This document shows positions 8,505 through 17,626 of a stretch of DNA of 64,000 nt, in pieces. The stretch's first letter is position 1. Each line of letters begins with the position of its first letter. The position numbers were made by a program, and so were the translations under genes. The DNA is from Gemmataceae bacterium (GTDB taxonomy: Bacteria > Planctomycetota > Planctomycetia > Gemmatales > Gemmataceae). Under the pieces are notes generated by a model. It saw only the letters and a program-made list of their open reading frames with translations. It had not been told where the DNA came from and did not search any database. Location: assembly GCA_901538445.1 (NCBI GenBank), contig LR594584.1, forward strand, positions 838,655 to 902,654, given 5' to 3'.

Positions 8505-9905
8505 ATGTCCGACGCCACGTTCACGCTGCGGTCCCCGATGCCCGTGTCGGCGGATGAATTGTACGCCTGGCACGGCCGCCCGCTCGCGTTCCAGCGGCTC
8601 CAGCCGCCGTGGGAGCACGTCGAGCAGACCGCCAGCCGCGGCGCGTTTGGCACCGCCGGGCACCGGGTCGAGATGCGGACCGCCCTGTTCGGCCCGGTGA
8701 CGGCGGCGTGGGTCGCGGAGCTGTACGACTTCCAGCCCGGCCGCCAGTTCCGGGACCGGCAGGTGAAGGGGCCGTTCGCGGCCTGGAACCACACGCACCG
8801 GTTCATTCCCGACGGGCCGAACGCGTCGCTCCTCGAAGACCACATCGAGTACCGCGTGCCGCTCGGCTCGGTCGGCGACGTGTTCGGCGGCGGGATGGTG
8901 CGGCGGCGGCTCGAAGCGATGTTCGCGTACCGCCACGCCGTCACCGCGAGCGACCTGCGGCGGCACAACCTGTACCGCGACCGCCCGCGGCTCACGGTCG
9001 CCGTCACCGGCTCCCGCGGGCTCGTCGGCTCGGACCTGGTGCCGTTCCTGCTCACGGGGGGGGGCCGCGTCGTGCGGCTCGTCAGCGGGAGCGCACAGCC
9101 GAAGTTCGACGACGGCACGACGTGGGTGAAGTGGAACCCGTCGGAGCCGCTCGCCCCGGGGGTGCTCGACGGCGTCGATGCCGTGGTTCACCTCGCGGGC
9201 GACAACGTCTCGTCCGGGCGTTGGACCGAGGAGAAGAAGCGCAAGATCCGCGAGAGCCGCACCGCCCCCACGCGCAACCTCGCGACCGCGATCGCCGCCC
9301 TGCCCCCGGGCGCGCGGCCGAAGGCGCTCATCTCGGCGTCGGCGGTCGGGTTCTACGGCTCCCGCGGCGACGAGGTGCTCACCGAGGCGTCGCCGTCGGG
9401 CGAGGGGTTCTTCCCGGAGATCTGCCGCGTGTGGGAAGAGGCGACGCACCCGGCGCGCGACGCCGGCGTTCGGACCGCGAACGTGCGGATCGGCGTCGTG
9501 CTCAGCCCCCGCGACGGTGCGCTCGGGAAGCAACTCCCCGCGTTCCGGGCCGGGGCCGGCGCGGTCCTCGGGCCGGGCACTCAGTGGGTGCCGTGGATCA
9601 CGATCGGCGACCTCGTCGGCGCGCTCCACCACTGCCTCATGAACGAGACCGTGAGCGGGCCGGTCAACGGGTGCGCCCCGAATCCGGTCACGAACCGCGA
9701 GTTCACGAAGGCGCTCGGAGCGGTCCTGCGGCGGCCCGCGGTTCTGCGGCTCCCGCGGGTCGCGCTGAGGCTGATGTTTGGAGGGATCGCGGACGACGCC
9801 CTCCTGGCCAGCATGCGAACTTTGCCAGAAAAGCTACTCGACACGGGGTTCGCCTTCGACCACAGTGAATTACCGCGGGCCTTGCGTTTTCTGCTCGGCC
9901 GGTGA
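8505..9905 (+). CDS. SRPBCC domain fused to TIGR01777-family NAD(P)-dependent epimerase
   Basis: A 466-residue protein beginning at ATG 8505. Residues 1-150 resemble a START/SRPBCC ligand-binding fold (MPVSADELYAWH, then PFAAWNHTHRF). From about residue 165 it is an SDR-type Rossmann protein of the TIGR01777/YfcH family: VTGSRGLVGSDLVPFL binds the dinucleotide, VVHLAGDNV follows, then SASAVGFYGSRGDE and the C-terminal DUF1731-like part ending RALRFLLG. The epimerase domain is of normal size. The physiological substrate of the family is not established. The next gene starts at or just past this stop codon (GTGA overlap or ATG 20 nt on), so translation is probably coupled. Confidence 0.88.
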   Translation: MSDATFTLRSPMPVSADELYAWHGRPLAFQRLQPPWEHVEQTASRGAFGTAGHRVEMRTALFGPVTAAWVAELYDFQPGRQFRDRQVKGPFAAWNHTHRFIPDGPNASLLEDHIEYRVPLGSVGDVFGGGMVRRRLEAMFAYRHAVTASDLRRHNLYRDRPRLTVAVTGSRGLVGSDLVPFLLTGGGRVVRLVSGSAQPKFDDGTTWVKWNPSEPLAPGVLDGVDAVVHLAGDNVSSGRWTEEKKRKIRESRTAPTRNLATAIAALPPGARPKALISASAVGFYGSRGDEVLTEASPSGEGFFPEICRVWEEATHPARDAGVRTANVRIGVVLSPRDGALGKQLPAFRAGAGAVLGPGTQWVPWITIGDLVGALHHCLMNETVSGPVNGCAPNPVTNREFTKALGAVLRRPAVLRLPRVALRLMFGGIADDALLASMRTLPEKLLDTGFAFDHSELPRALRFLLGR

Positions 9906-9925
9906 CCACACAACCCGCACGCCCC

Positions 9926-10717
9926 ATGCTGCGAACACTGACGCCGGTTCTGCTTGTCGTGCTCGTGCCGGGACTGACCGCGGCACAGCCGAAGCCCGCC
10001 GAGGCCGATCTGGTCAAACTCGCCCGGAAGTACGACCTGGAGGTCGTCACCCGCGCCCCGGTCTTCCCGGTGAAGACGACCCACGGCACCATCGACGGGG
10101 CCGAGGCGGACCGCAAGGACGCCGCGTCCTACGCCACGATTTTCGCGTTCGAGTGGTCGCTGTACCCGCCGGAACTGGTGAAGAAGGCCGGCGTGCGGTC
10201 CGTGGTGTTCTGCAAGAATCTGTCATTCGCCGGCCAGAACCGCACCGCGATCCCCGACTTCGAGCACGACACGCTGTACCTCGACGTGACCCGCGGCCGC
10301 CACGACGACCTGTACGTCCGCAAGGTGATCCACCACGAATTCTTTCACTTCGTCGATCTCAAGGACGACGGCCACCTGTACGACGACGAGCGGTGGGCCC
10401 GGCTGAACCCGCCCGGGTTCAAGTACGGCCCCGGCGGCGCGAAGGTGCAGAACGACCCGACCGTCACCACCACGGGCAAGGACGACCCCGGGTTCATGAA
10501 CCGCTACGCGGCGTCGGGCGTGGAAGAAGACAAGGCCGAGGTGTTCGCGCACATGATGGTCGAGCCGCAGGTGGTCGCGGCGCGGGCCGAGAAGGACAAG
10601 TACAGTCGCTTGAAGGTGGAGCGGATGCGCGAGGTGCTGGTCGGGTTCTCGCCCCACGCCGGAACCGACTTCTGGTCCGCCATCGACAGGGCCGAGCGGC
10701 CCGCCGCGAAGCCGTGA
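9926..10717 (+). CDS. Secreted putative zinc metallopeptidase (HExxH)
   Basis: A 263-residue protein. I chose ATG 9926 since it opens straight into a signal peptide (MLRTLTPVLLVVLVPGLTAA). A GTG at 9902 overlapping the previous stop would add eight residues. The zinc site is H137-E138-F-F-H141 in IHHEFFHFVD, and EEDKAEVFAHMM about 60 residues later could supply the third ligand and a gluzincin-like helix. The rest matches no family I recognise. It is probably an exported protease or a protease-fold protein, linked to the upstream epimerase only by position. Confidence 0.75.
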   Translation: MLRTLTPVLLVVLVPGLTAAQPKPAEADLVKLARKYDLEVVTRAPVFPVKTTHGTIDGAEADRKDAASYATIFAFEWSLYPPELVKKAGVRSVVFCKNLSFAGQNRTAIPDFEHDTLYLDVTRGRHDDLYVRKVIHHEFFHFVDLKDDGHLYDDERWARLNPPGFKYGPGGAKVQNDPTVTTTGKDDPGFMNRYAASGVEEDKAEVFAHMMVEPQVVAARAEKDKYSRLKVERMREVLVGFSPHAGTDFWSAIDRAERPAAKP

Positions 10718-10750
10718 GGACGTGTTTTGGTGAGCAAGGAGCCGCGGTCT

Positions 10751-10814
10751 GGTCCGAGCCCGAGCGCCGAGCGAGGGTATTCGTGAACCCTCGCTCGGCC
10801 CTCGGGCTCGGACC
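10751..10814. repeat. 28-bp inverted repeat between convergent genes
   Basis: Arms 10751-10778 and 10787-10814 (ggtccgagcccgagcgccga..., one C.C mismatch) are separated by the loop attcgtga. The position between convergent genes suits a bidirectional transcription stop. Only a broken tract (gttttgg on the left, caaaac on the right) is present, so an intrinsic terminator is possible but not textbook. Confidence 0.7.
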
Positions 10815-10838
10815 AAAACAACTCAGCCGAAGCCACTA

Positions 10839-11111
10839 TCAGTCCCACAGTTCGACCGTGCCCAGCGGCATCGTCAGCTTGTTCAGCAGCGTCTCCCACG
10901 AGGCGCGGCTCGCCCACCACCCGGCCCCGATCGCGTCCGCAGCGGTGTCGCCGACGTACCCGAACGACACGCTCTCGGTCTCATAGAACTCGCGGGCGAC
11001 CGGGTTCGGCTCGCGACCCTCGACCATCGGGCTCACCGGCGGCGTCGCACCGGCCGCGCCCGTCAGCCCCAGAACAAGCCCCAGCCCCAACAGACACTTA
11101 CGCATCGCCAT
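10839..11111 (-). CDS. Small secreted protein of unknown function
   Basis: A 90-residue protein starting MAMRKCLLGLGLVLGLTGAAGA, a clear signal peptide; an ATG two codons further in (11105) is an equal alternative. The mature part of about 65 residues includes EGREPNPVAREFYETESVSF, DAIGAGWWASRASWETLLNK and a Trp-Asp terminus. I recognise no domain. It faces the metallopeptidase gene convergently across the 28-bp hairpin. Its start is separated from the divergent ABC-ATPase gene by 175 nt. Confidence 0.72.
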   Translation of the reverse strand: MAMRKCLLGLGLVLGLTGAAGATPPVSPMVEGREPNPVAREFYETESVSFGYVGDTAADAIGAGWWASRASWETLLNKLTMPLGTVELWD

Positions 11112-11286
11112 GAACGTTCCCCTCGGACCCCCGTCGCCGTCCCCGCGGCACGGGAAGGGGGGAACGATAGCGACGGCGGCCGATCACGCAAGGCAAATTC
11201 TGAGCGGTGTTCAAATTCAGCTCTCCTTGCGTCCGGGCGGCGGATCGGGTAATCAGCGGGCCGCACCCGGACGGCAGGGAGGCCGC

Positions 11287-12501
11287 ATGTCGCTACTGGA
11301 AGTCAACGGGCTACAGAAGATCTACGGCCGCCGCAAGGTCGTGAAGGGGGTGTCGTTCGACGTCAACCCCGGCGAGGTGGTCGGGCTGCTCGGCCCGAAC
11401 GGGGCCGGCAAGACGACCAGCTTCCGCATGGCGACCGGCCAGATCGTGCCCAACGCCGGCACCGTCACGTTCAACAACGAGGACGTGACGCAGCTCCCGA
11501 TGTTCCAGCGCGCCCGCCGCGGCATGGGCTACCTGTCGCAGGAGCCGAGCGTGTTCCGCAAGCTCAGCGTCGAGAAGAACCTGCTGGCGATCCTCGAAGC
11601 CCTGCCCCGCAGCCGCAGCCTCGGCCGCAAACTCACCCGCACCGAGCGGTGGGACCGGACCGACGAGGCGCTCAAGCGGTTCAAACTCGACCACGTCCGC
11701 AAAAACATCGCGGCCCGGTGCTCGGGCGGCGAGAAGCGGCGGCTCGAAATCGCCCGGTGCCTGGTGTGCGAGCCGCTCCTGATCCTGCTCGACGAGCCGT
11801 TCGCGGCCGTCGACCCGATCACCACCGAGGACATCCGCAAGAACATCCGCGAGCTGGCCGACTCGGGCATCGGCATCCTCATCACCGACCACAACGTCCG
11901 CGAGGTGTTCCGCACCGCCGACCGCGTGTACCTCATCACCGACGGCCTCGTCGTCACCAAGGGCACCCCGCACGAACTCGTGAACGACGAGATCGCGATC
12001 AAGGCGTACCTCGGCCGCAGCTTCGAGGAGGACGGGTTCACCCGTCACTTCGCGAGCCGCAACCGCGTGCTCGACGGCGACACCGCCCCGGCACAGGTGC
12101 TTGCCCCGGCCGCAACGGCCACGCTCGCCGAGCCCGAGGCCGAACCGGACGTGTTGCGGTTCCCGTCGCACACGCCGCTCCCGTCCGGCGGGCTGCTCGC
12201 GCCGCTCGGCGGTACCGCCGGCGCGATCCTCGAGGCCGAGCGGCTCCGGGTCGCCGTCGAGCAACTCATGGACGACCGCACGCTGCGGGCGGGCATGGTG
12301 GAGTTGAACAACCGCGGCGAGCGAGCGATCCCGGCGCTGCTCGAGGCGCTGGAGCGGCGCGACGCGGTCCTGCGGCGGCGGGCGTTCGAGTTCCTCAAGC
12401 ACGTCGCCCGCACCCACGGGCCGCTCGAGTTCGACCCGGACGCGCCGGACGACATCCGGCTGCGGCAGGTCGCGTACCTCCGAGTCAAGCTACGGGCGTG
12501 A
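11287..12501 (+). CDS. lptB: LptB-like ABC transporter ATP-binding protein with C-terminal extension
   Basis: A 404-residue protein from ATG 11287 (agggagg 4 nt upstream). Residues 1-240 are an ABC ATPase of the LptB type: Walker A GPNGAGKTT at 36-44, GYLSQEPSVFRKLSVEKN as Q-loop block, the signature CSGGEKRRLEIAR, Walker B LLILLDEPFAAVDP and H-loop ITDHNVRE. LptB powers lipopolysaccharide transfer to the outer membrane with LptF/G/C, none of which is adjacent. LptB is normally near 240 residues; here about 155 more follow, a Pro/Ala/Glu linker and a helical end with HEAT-like sequence (AIPALLEALERRDAVLRRRA). Confidence 0.86.
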   Translation: MSLLEVNGLQKIYGRRKVVKGVSFDVNPGEVVGLLGPNGAGKTTSFRMATGQIVPNAGTVTFNNEDVTQLPMFQRARRGMGYLSQEPSVFRKLSVEKNLLAILEALPRSRSLGRKLTRTERWDRTDEALKRFKLDHVRKNIAARCSGGEKRRLEIARCLVCEPLLILLDEPFAAVDPITTEDIRKNIRELADSGIGILITDHNVREVFRTADRVYLITDGLVVTKGTPHELVNDEIAIKAYLGRSFEEDGFTRHFASRNRVLDGDTAPAQVLAPAATATLAEPEAEPDVLRFPSHTPLPSGGLLAPLGGTAGAILEAERLRVAVEQLMDDRTLRAGMVELNNRGERAIPALLEALERRDAVLRRRAFEFLKHVARTHGPLEFDPDAPDDIRLRQVAYLRVKLRA

Positions 12502-12638
12502 CGGCGTGGCGTGTTGGTGAGCCGAAGCTCCGGGGCCGCCCGGCGCAGGTGCGAAGGAACCCGCGCCCCAGAACACGAAACACCCCGCGCGTTCTGAACG
12601 ACGTCGCCGAGCCGATGCCCGCCCCAACTCGGTCAGAC

Positions 12639-12670
12639 GGGAGCCAGCAGAAGTGCTTCTGCTGGCTCCC
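12639..12670. terminator. Perfect hairpin between convergent lptB and cysNC
   Basis: Arms 12639-12653 and 12656-12670 (gggagccagcagaag and its complement) leave a 2-nt centre. The plus strand then reads gggcttcttttgcc-like sequence, only weakly T-rich. Position between two convergent genes suggests a transcription stop. Confidence 0.55.
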
Positions 12671-12737
12671 GGGCTTCTTTGCCTCGGTCCCCGAGGGCGT
12701 CGCCAGGCGAACCCGGCGCTCGCCGACCGGTCTTCAC

Positions 12738-14654
12738 CTACCGCACGTACCCCTTCGCCTTGAGCAGGTCGATAATGCGGGCGACGCTCGCGTCGACGTC
12801 GAGCTGGTCGGTGTTGAGGACGAGGTCGGGGGCGGTCGGCTCCTCGAACGCGGCCGTCACGCCGGGCATCTGAGCGATCTTCCCCTCGTCGGCGAGCTTG
12901 TACGCGCCGCTCTGGTCCCGCGACCGGAGCACGTCCATCGGGGCCGTGCAGTACACTTCCAGCACGCGGTCCGCACCGATCACCTGCTTCGCCTTCTCGC
13001 GGACCGAAGCGTGCGGGGCCACGAACGCCGCGATCGTGATGACCCCCGCGTCGTTCATCAACTTCGCGACCTCGGCCGAGCGGCGGAGGTTCTCCGAGCG
13101 GTCGTCGGCCGTGAACCCGAGGTCGCGGTTCAGCCCGTGCCGCATGTTCTGACCGTACAGGACGGTGACCGCCCGCCCCTCGTCCCAGAGCTTGCGCTCC
13201 AAGGCGTAGGCGATGCGGCTCTTGCCGCTGCCGGTGAGCCCGACCAGCAGCACCGTCACCGGCTTCTGGCCGAAGCGCTGCTCGCGCTCGGCGGGCGCGA
13301 CGAGACTGTCGCGGGCCTTCGCTGTGACGACCGACTCGGCCTGCCGCGGGGGGCCGGCCTCCTGGATCATCCCGGCCCCGACCGTCGTGTTCGTGAGCCG
13401 GTCGATGAGGATGAACGCGCCGGTCGCGGCGTTGGTGCGGTACGGGTCGCACGCGAGCGGCTGGGTGAGGCTCAGTTGCACGAGCCCGACCTCGTTCAGC
13501 CCGAGCCGGGCGACGGCCCGGTGCTCGAGCGTGTTCACGTCCACGCCGTACCGGAACGCCCCGACCTCGGCCGACACCTGCCGCGTCGTGTGCTTGAGCG
13601 TGTACGTGCGGCCCGGCACGAGCGGCTGCTCGGCCATCCACACCACCATCGCTTCGATCTGGCTGCTGACGTGCGGGGGGCTGTCGGGCCGCACGAGCAT
13701 GTCGCCGCGGCTCACGTCCACCTCGTCGGCGAGCGTGAGCGTGACGGCCTGCGGGGCGAACGCCTCGTCGAGGTCGCCGTCGTAGGTGACGATCGACTTC
13801 ACGCGGCTCCGCTTGCCGGATGGGAGCACCATGACCTCGTCGCCGGTGCGCACCGTGCCGGACGCGATCGTACCGGCGAACCCGCGGAAGTCGAGGTTCG
13901 GGCGGATCACGTACTGCACCGGGAACCGCAGGTCCGCGAGGTTCCGGTCGCTCGCGATGTGGACCGTTTCGAGGTGGTCGAGCAGGGCCGGCCCGTGGTA
14001 CCACGGCGTCTTCTCGCTCCGGGCCGCGACGTTGTCGCCCTTGAGCGCCGACATGGGGATGAAGGTGATGTCGGGCAGGTCGAGCTTGGCGACGAACCCG
14101 GTGTACTCGGCCCGGATCCGCTCGAACACCTCCTGCGAGTGGCCGACGAGGTCCATCTTGTTGATGGCGACGACGACGTGCCGGATGCCGAGCAGGGACA
14201 CGATGAACGAGTGCCGGCGGGTCTGCGTCTGCACGCCGTGCCGGGCGTCGATGAGGATGATGGCGAGCTGGCACGTCGACGCGCCGGTCGCCATGTTCCG
14301 GGTGTACTGCTCGTGGCCGGGCGTGTCGGCGATGATGAACTTGCGGCGGTCGGTCGAGAAGTACCGGTACGCGACGTCGATGGTGATGCCCTGCTCCCGC
14401 TCGGCCTTGAGGCCGTCGGTGAGCAGAGCGAGGTCGATCTCGCCGGCCCCCGTGGTGCCGACCTTCTCGCTGTCGCGCTTCACCGCGGCGAGCTGGTCCT
14501 CGTAGATCATCTTCGTGTCGTGCAGGAGCCGGCCGATGAGCGTGCTCTTGCCGTCGTCCACGCTCCCGCACGTGAGGAACCGCAACAGCTCCTTCTTCTG
14601 GTGCCGGGCGAGGTACGAGTGGATGTCTTCGTTGGCGAGGTCAACCGCTTGCAT
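12738..14654 (-). CDS. cysNC: Bifunctional sulfate adenylyltransferase subunit 1 / APS kinase
   Basis: A 638-residue fusion. Residues 1-440 are CysN, a GTPase ([33 protein letters not shown]) that drives ATP sulfurylase with CysD. The C-terminal 170 residues are a CysC-type domain with P-loop GLTGSGKS and the [10 protein letters not shown] block, which would phosphorylate APS to PAPS. I took ATG 14654, since upstream residues come from a repeat-rich leader. Oddly, the DGDN magnesium/catalytic motif of APS kinase reads YGQN here, and the FISP block reads FVAP, so kinase activity is doubtful. cysD lies upstream on the same strand, but a 311-nt gap full of repeats separates them. Confidence 0.9.
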   Translation of the reverse strand: MQAVDLANEDIHSYLARHQKKELLRFLTCGSVDDGKSTLIGRLLHDTKMIYEDQLAAVKRDSEKVGTTGAGEIDLALLTDGLKAEREQGITIDVAYRYFSTDRRKFIIADTPGHEQYTRNMATGASTCQLAIILIDARHGVQTQTRRHSFIVSLLGIRHVVVAINKMDLVGHSQEVFERIRAEYTGFVAKLDLPDITFIPMSALKGDNVAARSEKTPWYHGPALLDHLETVHIASDRNLADLRFPVQYVIRPNLDFRGFAGTIASGTVRTGDEVMVLPSGKRSRVKSIVTYDGDLDEAFAPQAVTLTLADEVDVSRGDMLVRPDSPPHVSSQIEAMVVWMAEQPLVPGRTYTLKHTTRQVSAEVGAFRYGVDVNTLEHRAVARLGLNEVGLVQLSLTQPLACDPYRTNAATGAFILIDRLTNTTVGAGMIQEAGPPRQAESVVTAKARDSLVAPAEREQRFGQKPVTVLLVGLTGSGKSRIAYALERKLWDEGRAVTVLYGQNMRHGLNRDLGFTADDRSENLRRSAEVAKLMNDAGVITIAAFVAPHASVREKAKQVIGADRVLEVYCTAPMDVLRSRDQSGAYKLADEGKIAQMPGVTAAFEEPTAPDLVLNTDQLDVDASVARIIDLLKAKGYVR

Positions 14655-14660
14655 ATGTGG

Positions 14661-14689
14661 CGAGTGGTGAGTGGTGAGTGGTGAGTCGC
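14661..14689. repeat. Heptamer tandem repeat in the cysNC leader
   Basis: Four copies of a 7-nt word on the plus strand: gagtggt repeated three times with a fourth variant copy (gagtcgc). The minus-strand transcript of cysNC would carry the complement (actcacc words) a few bases before its start codon. It belongs to the same word class as the hairpins at 19583, 27127, 30064 and 32400, but no matching opposite arm is present in this gap. Confidence 0.7.
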
Positions 14690-14700
14690 AGTGCGTCTCT

Positions 14701-14924
14701 TGACCCCGAAGGGGTCGCACAACGTAGCCCAGGGTCGCGGCGCTTCGCCGCGCACCCTGGGGACGCGGCACCCACAATGTTCGGCACCCTGAAAGGGTGC
14801 AACAACGAACGACGGCGCGGGTGGTGTCGCACCCTTTCAGGGTGCAAATCCAACGATCCTGTACCCAGGGTGCGCGGCGAAGCGCCGCGACCCTGGGCTA
14901 CGTTGTCCGACCCCTTCGGGGTCA
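14701..14924. repeat. Nested inverted repeat, 61-bp outer arms
   Basis: Outer arms 14701-14761 and 14864-14924 match in 60 of 61 positions. Inside sit a perfect 17-bp pair, 14784-14800 and 14829-14845 (gcaccctgaaagggtgc). The arms themselves contain small palindromes (gaccccgaaggggtc, cgcggcgcttcgccgcg), so the whole can fold as a branched cruciform. It lies between cysD and cysNC. No coding sense was found. Confidence 0.88.
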
Positions 14925-14965
14925 ATAACCACCGAAAATGACCCGCCCGCGCCACCCGCACGGCG

Positions 14966-15886
14966 TCAGAAGTACCCCTCGCGCTTCTTCTGCTCCATCG
15001 AGGCGGTCTCGTCGTGGTCGATGACGCGGCCCTGGCGCTCGGAGTTCTTCGCCAGGATCATCTCCTCGATGATCTCGGGCAGCGTCGTCGCGGTGCTCTC
15101 GACGGCCCCGGTGAGCGGGTAGCAGCCGAGCGTGCGGAACCGCACCATCTTCATCATTGGCTTCTCGCCGGGCCGGAGGCGCTTCTCCATGCGCTCGTCG
15201 TCCACCATGATGAGCGTGCCGTCCCGCTCGACCACCGGCCGCTCAGCGGCGAAGTACAGCGGCACGATCGGGATGTTGTCGAGGTAGATGTACTGCCAGA
15301 TGTCGAGTTCGGTCCAGTTCGAGAGCGGGAACACGCGGATGCTCTCGCCCTTGTTGATCTTCCCGTTGAACAGGTTCCACAACTCGGGCCGCTGGTTCTT
15401 CGGGTCCCACTGGTGGAGCTTGTCGCGGAAGCTGTACACCCGCTCCTTGGCCCGGCTCTTCTCCTCGTCCCGCCGCGCGCCGCCGAACGCCGCGTCGAAC
15501 TGGTAGTGGTTCAGCGCCTGCTTCAGCGCCACCGTCTTCATCACGTCGGTGTGCTTCTTCGACCCGCTGTCGAACGGGTTGATCCCCTGGGCCAGCCCCT
15601 CCTGGTTGGTCCACACCTTCAGGTCGAGCCCCTGCTCGCGGCAGTACCGGTCGCGGTACTCGATCATCGCCCGGAACTTCCAGGTGGTGTCGACGTGGAG
15701 CAGCGGGAACGGGAGCCGGCCCGGGTGGAACGCCTTCTGCGCGAGCCGCAGCATGACGGCCGAGTCCTTGCCGATCGAGTACATCATCACCGGCCGCTCG
15801 AACTCGGCGGCGACCTCGCGGATGATGTGGATGCTCTCGGCCTCGAGCGCCTTGAGGTGCGTCAGGTTGTAGCTGCTGCTGCTCAT
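14966..15886 (-). CDS. cysD: Sulfate adenylyltransferase subunit 2
   Basis: A 306-residue PP-loop enzyme that, with the CysN GTPase, joins ATP and sulfate to give APS for assimilation. The pyrophosphatase loop is [10 protein letters not shown], and the family blocks [36 protein letters not shown] and the C-terminal QKKREGYF are intact. ATG 15886 has GGGGAGAGG just upstream on the minus strand, better than the open frame that extends to 16018. A possible -10 (TAGAAT, 15915-15920, minus) lies about 30 nt upstream, with no good -35. It is read toward cysNC. Confidence 0.93.
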   Translation of the reverse strand: MSSSSYNLTHLKALEAESIHIIREVAAEFERPVMMYSIGKDSAVMLRLAQKAFHPGRLPFPLLHVDTTWKFRAMIEYRDRYCREQGLDLKVWTNQEGLAQGINPFDSGSKKHTDVMKTVALKQALNHYQFDAAFGGARRDEEKSRAKERVYSFRDKLHQWDPKNQRPELWNLFNGKINKGESIRVFPLSNWTELDIWQYIYLDNIPIVPLYFAAERPVVERDGTLIMVDDERMEKRLRPGEKPMMKMVRFRTLGCYPLTGAVESTATTLPEIIEEMILAKNSERQGRVIDHDETASMEQKKREGYF

Positions 15887-16127
15887 CCTCTCCCCTGTCT
15901 GGCGGCGTACCCGAATTCTATGACCTCCGCCGGCGCGCTGCGAGCGCGCCGCGGGGCGGCCACCCGCACACACAGCAACTGGTATCGGGCGAACGCCGAG
16001 AAATATCCACGATTTCAACGGCTCCGCACACCCCCCGGCCCCGGGGTGCGCACGCGGGGGTACGGGCTGTAGACTCTCCAGGACTCCAACCCCACCAACG
16101 GCCGTTACCGGCGTCGGCCGAAACTGT

Positions 16128-16157
16128 TTGACCGCGCCGCGCCGGGCGTCATATTAT
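16128..16157 (+). promoter_or_regulatory. Sigma70-like promoter of the HEAT gene
   Basis: TTGACC (16128-16133) and TATTAT (16152-16157) are 18 nt apart, 42 nt before the start codon at 16199. This is one of the best matches to the -35/-10 consensus in the window. The rest of the 312-nt divergent gap from 15887 shows nothing else I can name. Confidence 0.6.
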
Positions 16158-16198
16158 CGCGTAAGTCCGTCGCCTGTTCGCCGCAAGGGCTCACTCAC

Positions 16199-17380
16199 AT
16201 GCTCCGCACCCCCGTCTCGGTGACCGCGTCGCTGCTGCTCCTGGCGCTGGCCGCGAACCCGGCCCCGGGCCGGGCGGACGACCCGAGCGACCCGGAGATC
16301 GACGGGAAGAAGGTGTCGGAGTGGGTCGAGACGGTCACCAAGGACGAGTCGGCCCGGAAGCGGGCGCTGGCCGTCGAGGCGCTGTCGAAGGCGTGGACCG
16401 AGAAGCGGAACGACCAGGGGCTGTTCTACATCGGCCGGGCGCTGCGGCTCGACACGTCGGCGGCGGTCCGGACGCAGGCGGCGCTGGTCCTCGGCGGGCT
16501 CCGCGAGGCGGAGGTCCTGTACCTGATCGAAAAGAAGGAGAACCTCGCGGTCAAGGACCTGGTGGACGCGCTGGGCAAGGAGAAGGAGTCGCGGGTCCGC
16601 AGGGAGATCGCCAAGACGATCGGCCGGTTCCCGCGGGTGGCGAAGATGGCGGTCCCGGAACTCACGGCGACCCTCAAGGACCCGGAGCCGGCGACCCGCG
16701 TGGCCGCGGCCGAGGCGCTGAGCACGACCGGCACCGACGGGAAGTCGGCCGCCGCCGGCCTGGCCCCGCTGCTGGCCGACGACGACCGGGCCGTGAAGCG
16801 GGCCGCGGTGATCGCCCTGGGCCGGATCACCCCCGAGGGCTCGGCGACCGTCGCCGACACCATGGCCAAGATGCTCGCGACCGAGAAGGACCCGGACATG
16901 CGGGTCGAACTCATCACCTCGCTCGGGCTCCTGGGCGAGAAGTCGCCCGACGTGGTGGCGGCCCTCGCGGCGCTCCTCGCCGCCCCCGAGGACGACCTGC
17001 GGCGGCGGGCGGTGCGGACCCTCGGGAGCTTCGGTCCCGGAGCGGCCCCGGCCGCCGACGCGCTCTACAAGATCGCCGCGACCGACAAGGTCAAGGACGT
17101 GCGGGTCGATGCGGTCCGCGGGTTCGGCTCGGCGGTCGGCCCCGCCGGGGTCAAGGCCCGGGTGAAGGACCTCCTGGCGCTGCTGGTGGACCCGGACTAC
17201 GAGGTCCGCATGGCGGTCGTGGAGGAGATCGGCGCGCTGGGGAACGAGTTGATCGCGGACCAGGAAACGATCAAGGCTCTCCGCGTCCGGCTCAGCGACC
17301 CGCACCTCAAGGTCCGCGACGCCGTGAAGACCGCCATCAACAAGATCGAGAAGAAGCCGGAGCCGAAGAAGGAACCGTGA
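16199..17380 (+). CDS. Exported HEAT-repeat protein
   Basis: A 393-residue protein with a signal peptide (MLRTPVSVTASLLLLALAAN... ending near residue 25). From about residue 45 it is built of 30-40-residue helical pairs with HEAT consensus, such as VPELTATLKDPEPATRVAAA, LLADDDRAVKRAAVIALGRI and LAAPEDDLRRRAVRTLGSFG, about eight in all, and ends in a Lys/Glu/Pro tail. HEAT solenoids are binding scaffolds; no catalytic motif is present. It should act in the periplasm. The flanking genes give no clue to its partner. Confidence 0.87.
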   Translation: MLRTPVSVTASLLLLALAANPAPGRADDPSDPEIDGKKVSEWVETVTKDESARKRALAVEALSKAWTEKRNDQGLFYIGRALRLDTSAAVRTQAALVLGGLREAEVLYLIEKKENLAVKDLVDALGKEKESRVRREIAKTIGRFPRVAKMAVPELTATLKDPEPATRVAAAEALSTTGTDGKSAAAGLAPLLADDDRAVKRAAVIALGRITPEGSATVADTMAKMLATEKDPDMRVELITSLGLLGEKSPDVVAALAALLAAPEDDLRRRAVRTLGSFGPGAAPAADALYKIAATDKVKDVRVDAVRGFGSAVGPAGVKARVKDLLALLVDPDYEVRMAVVEEIGALGNELIADQETIKALRVRLSDPHLKVRDAVKTAINKIEKKPEPKKEP

Positions 17381-17524
17381 TCGGCTCGTGGAAGAAATCC
17401 CCACCGCCGGCCTAAACCTCGCGCTGAACGGAACCCCCCGTCCCGATTCTGGATGGGGTGTTTCGCAATTCCGTTGCTGTCAGATTTTTCCCCACAACCA
17501 CCCGTCCATCCGCCCGTTCCCGGG

Positions 17525-17552
17525 TTGACTTCGTTCAGGCCCGTTCTAGATA
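17525..17552 (+). promoter_or_regulatory. Possible promoter of the kinase/XRE-regulator operon
   Basis: TTGACT (17525-17530) followed after 16 nt by TAGATA (17547-17552), 75 nt before the kinase start. The -35 is good and the -10 moderate. Confidence 0.4.
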
Positions 17553-17626
17553 CAGTTGGATGCCCTGAATTTCAGGTGCGGCCAAACTTATCGTCCAGCC
17601 ATTACGTTCTCGATGGAGCGGCCTGA

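Noticed and set aside
12639-12670. Confident rho-independent terminator call for the lptB/cysNC hairpin
   Set aside because: The stem is perfect but has no clear T-tract on either side, so it is listed only with moderate confidence.
12490-14571. A 693-codon minus-strand frame overlapping cysNC
   Set aside because: It is another frame of the same DNA; cysNC reads conserved GTPase and kinase motifs and the other frame reads none.
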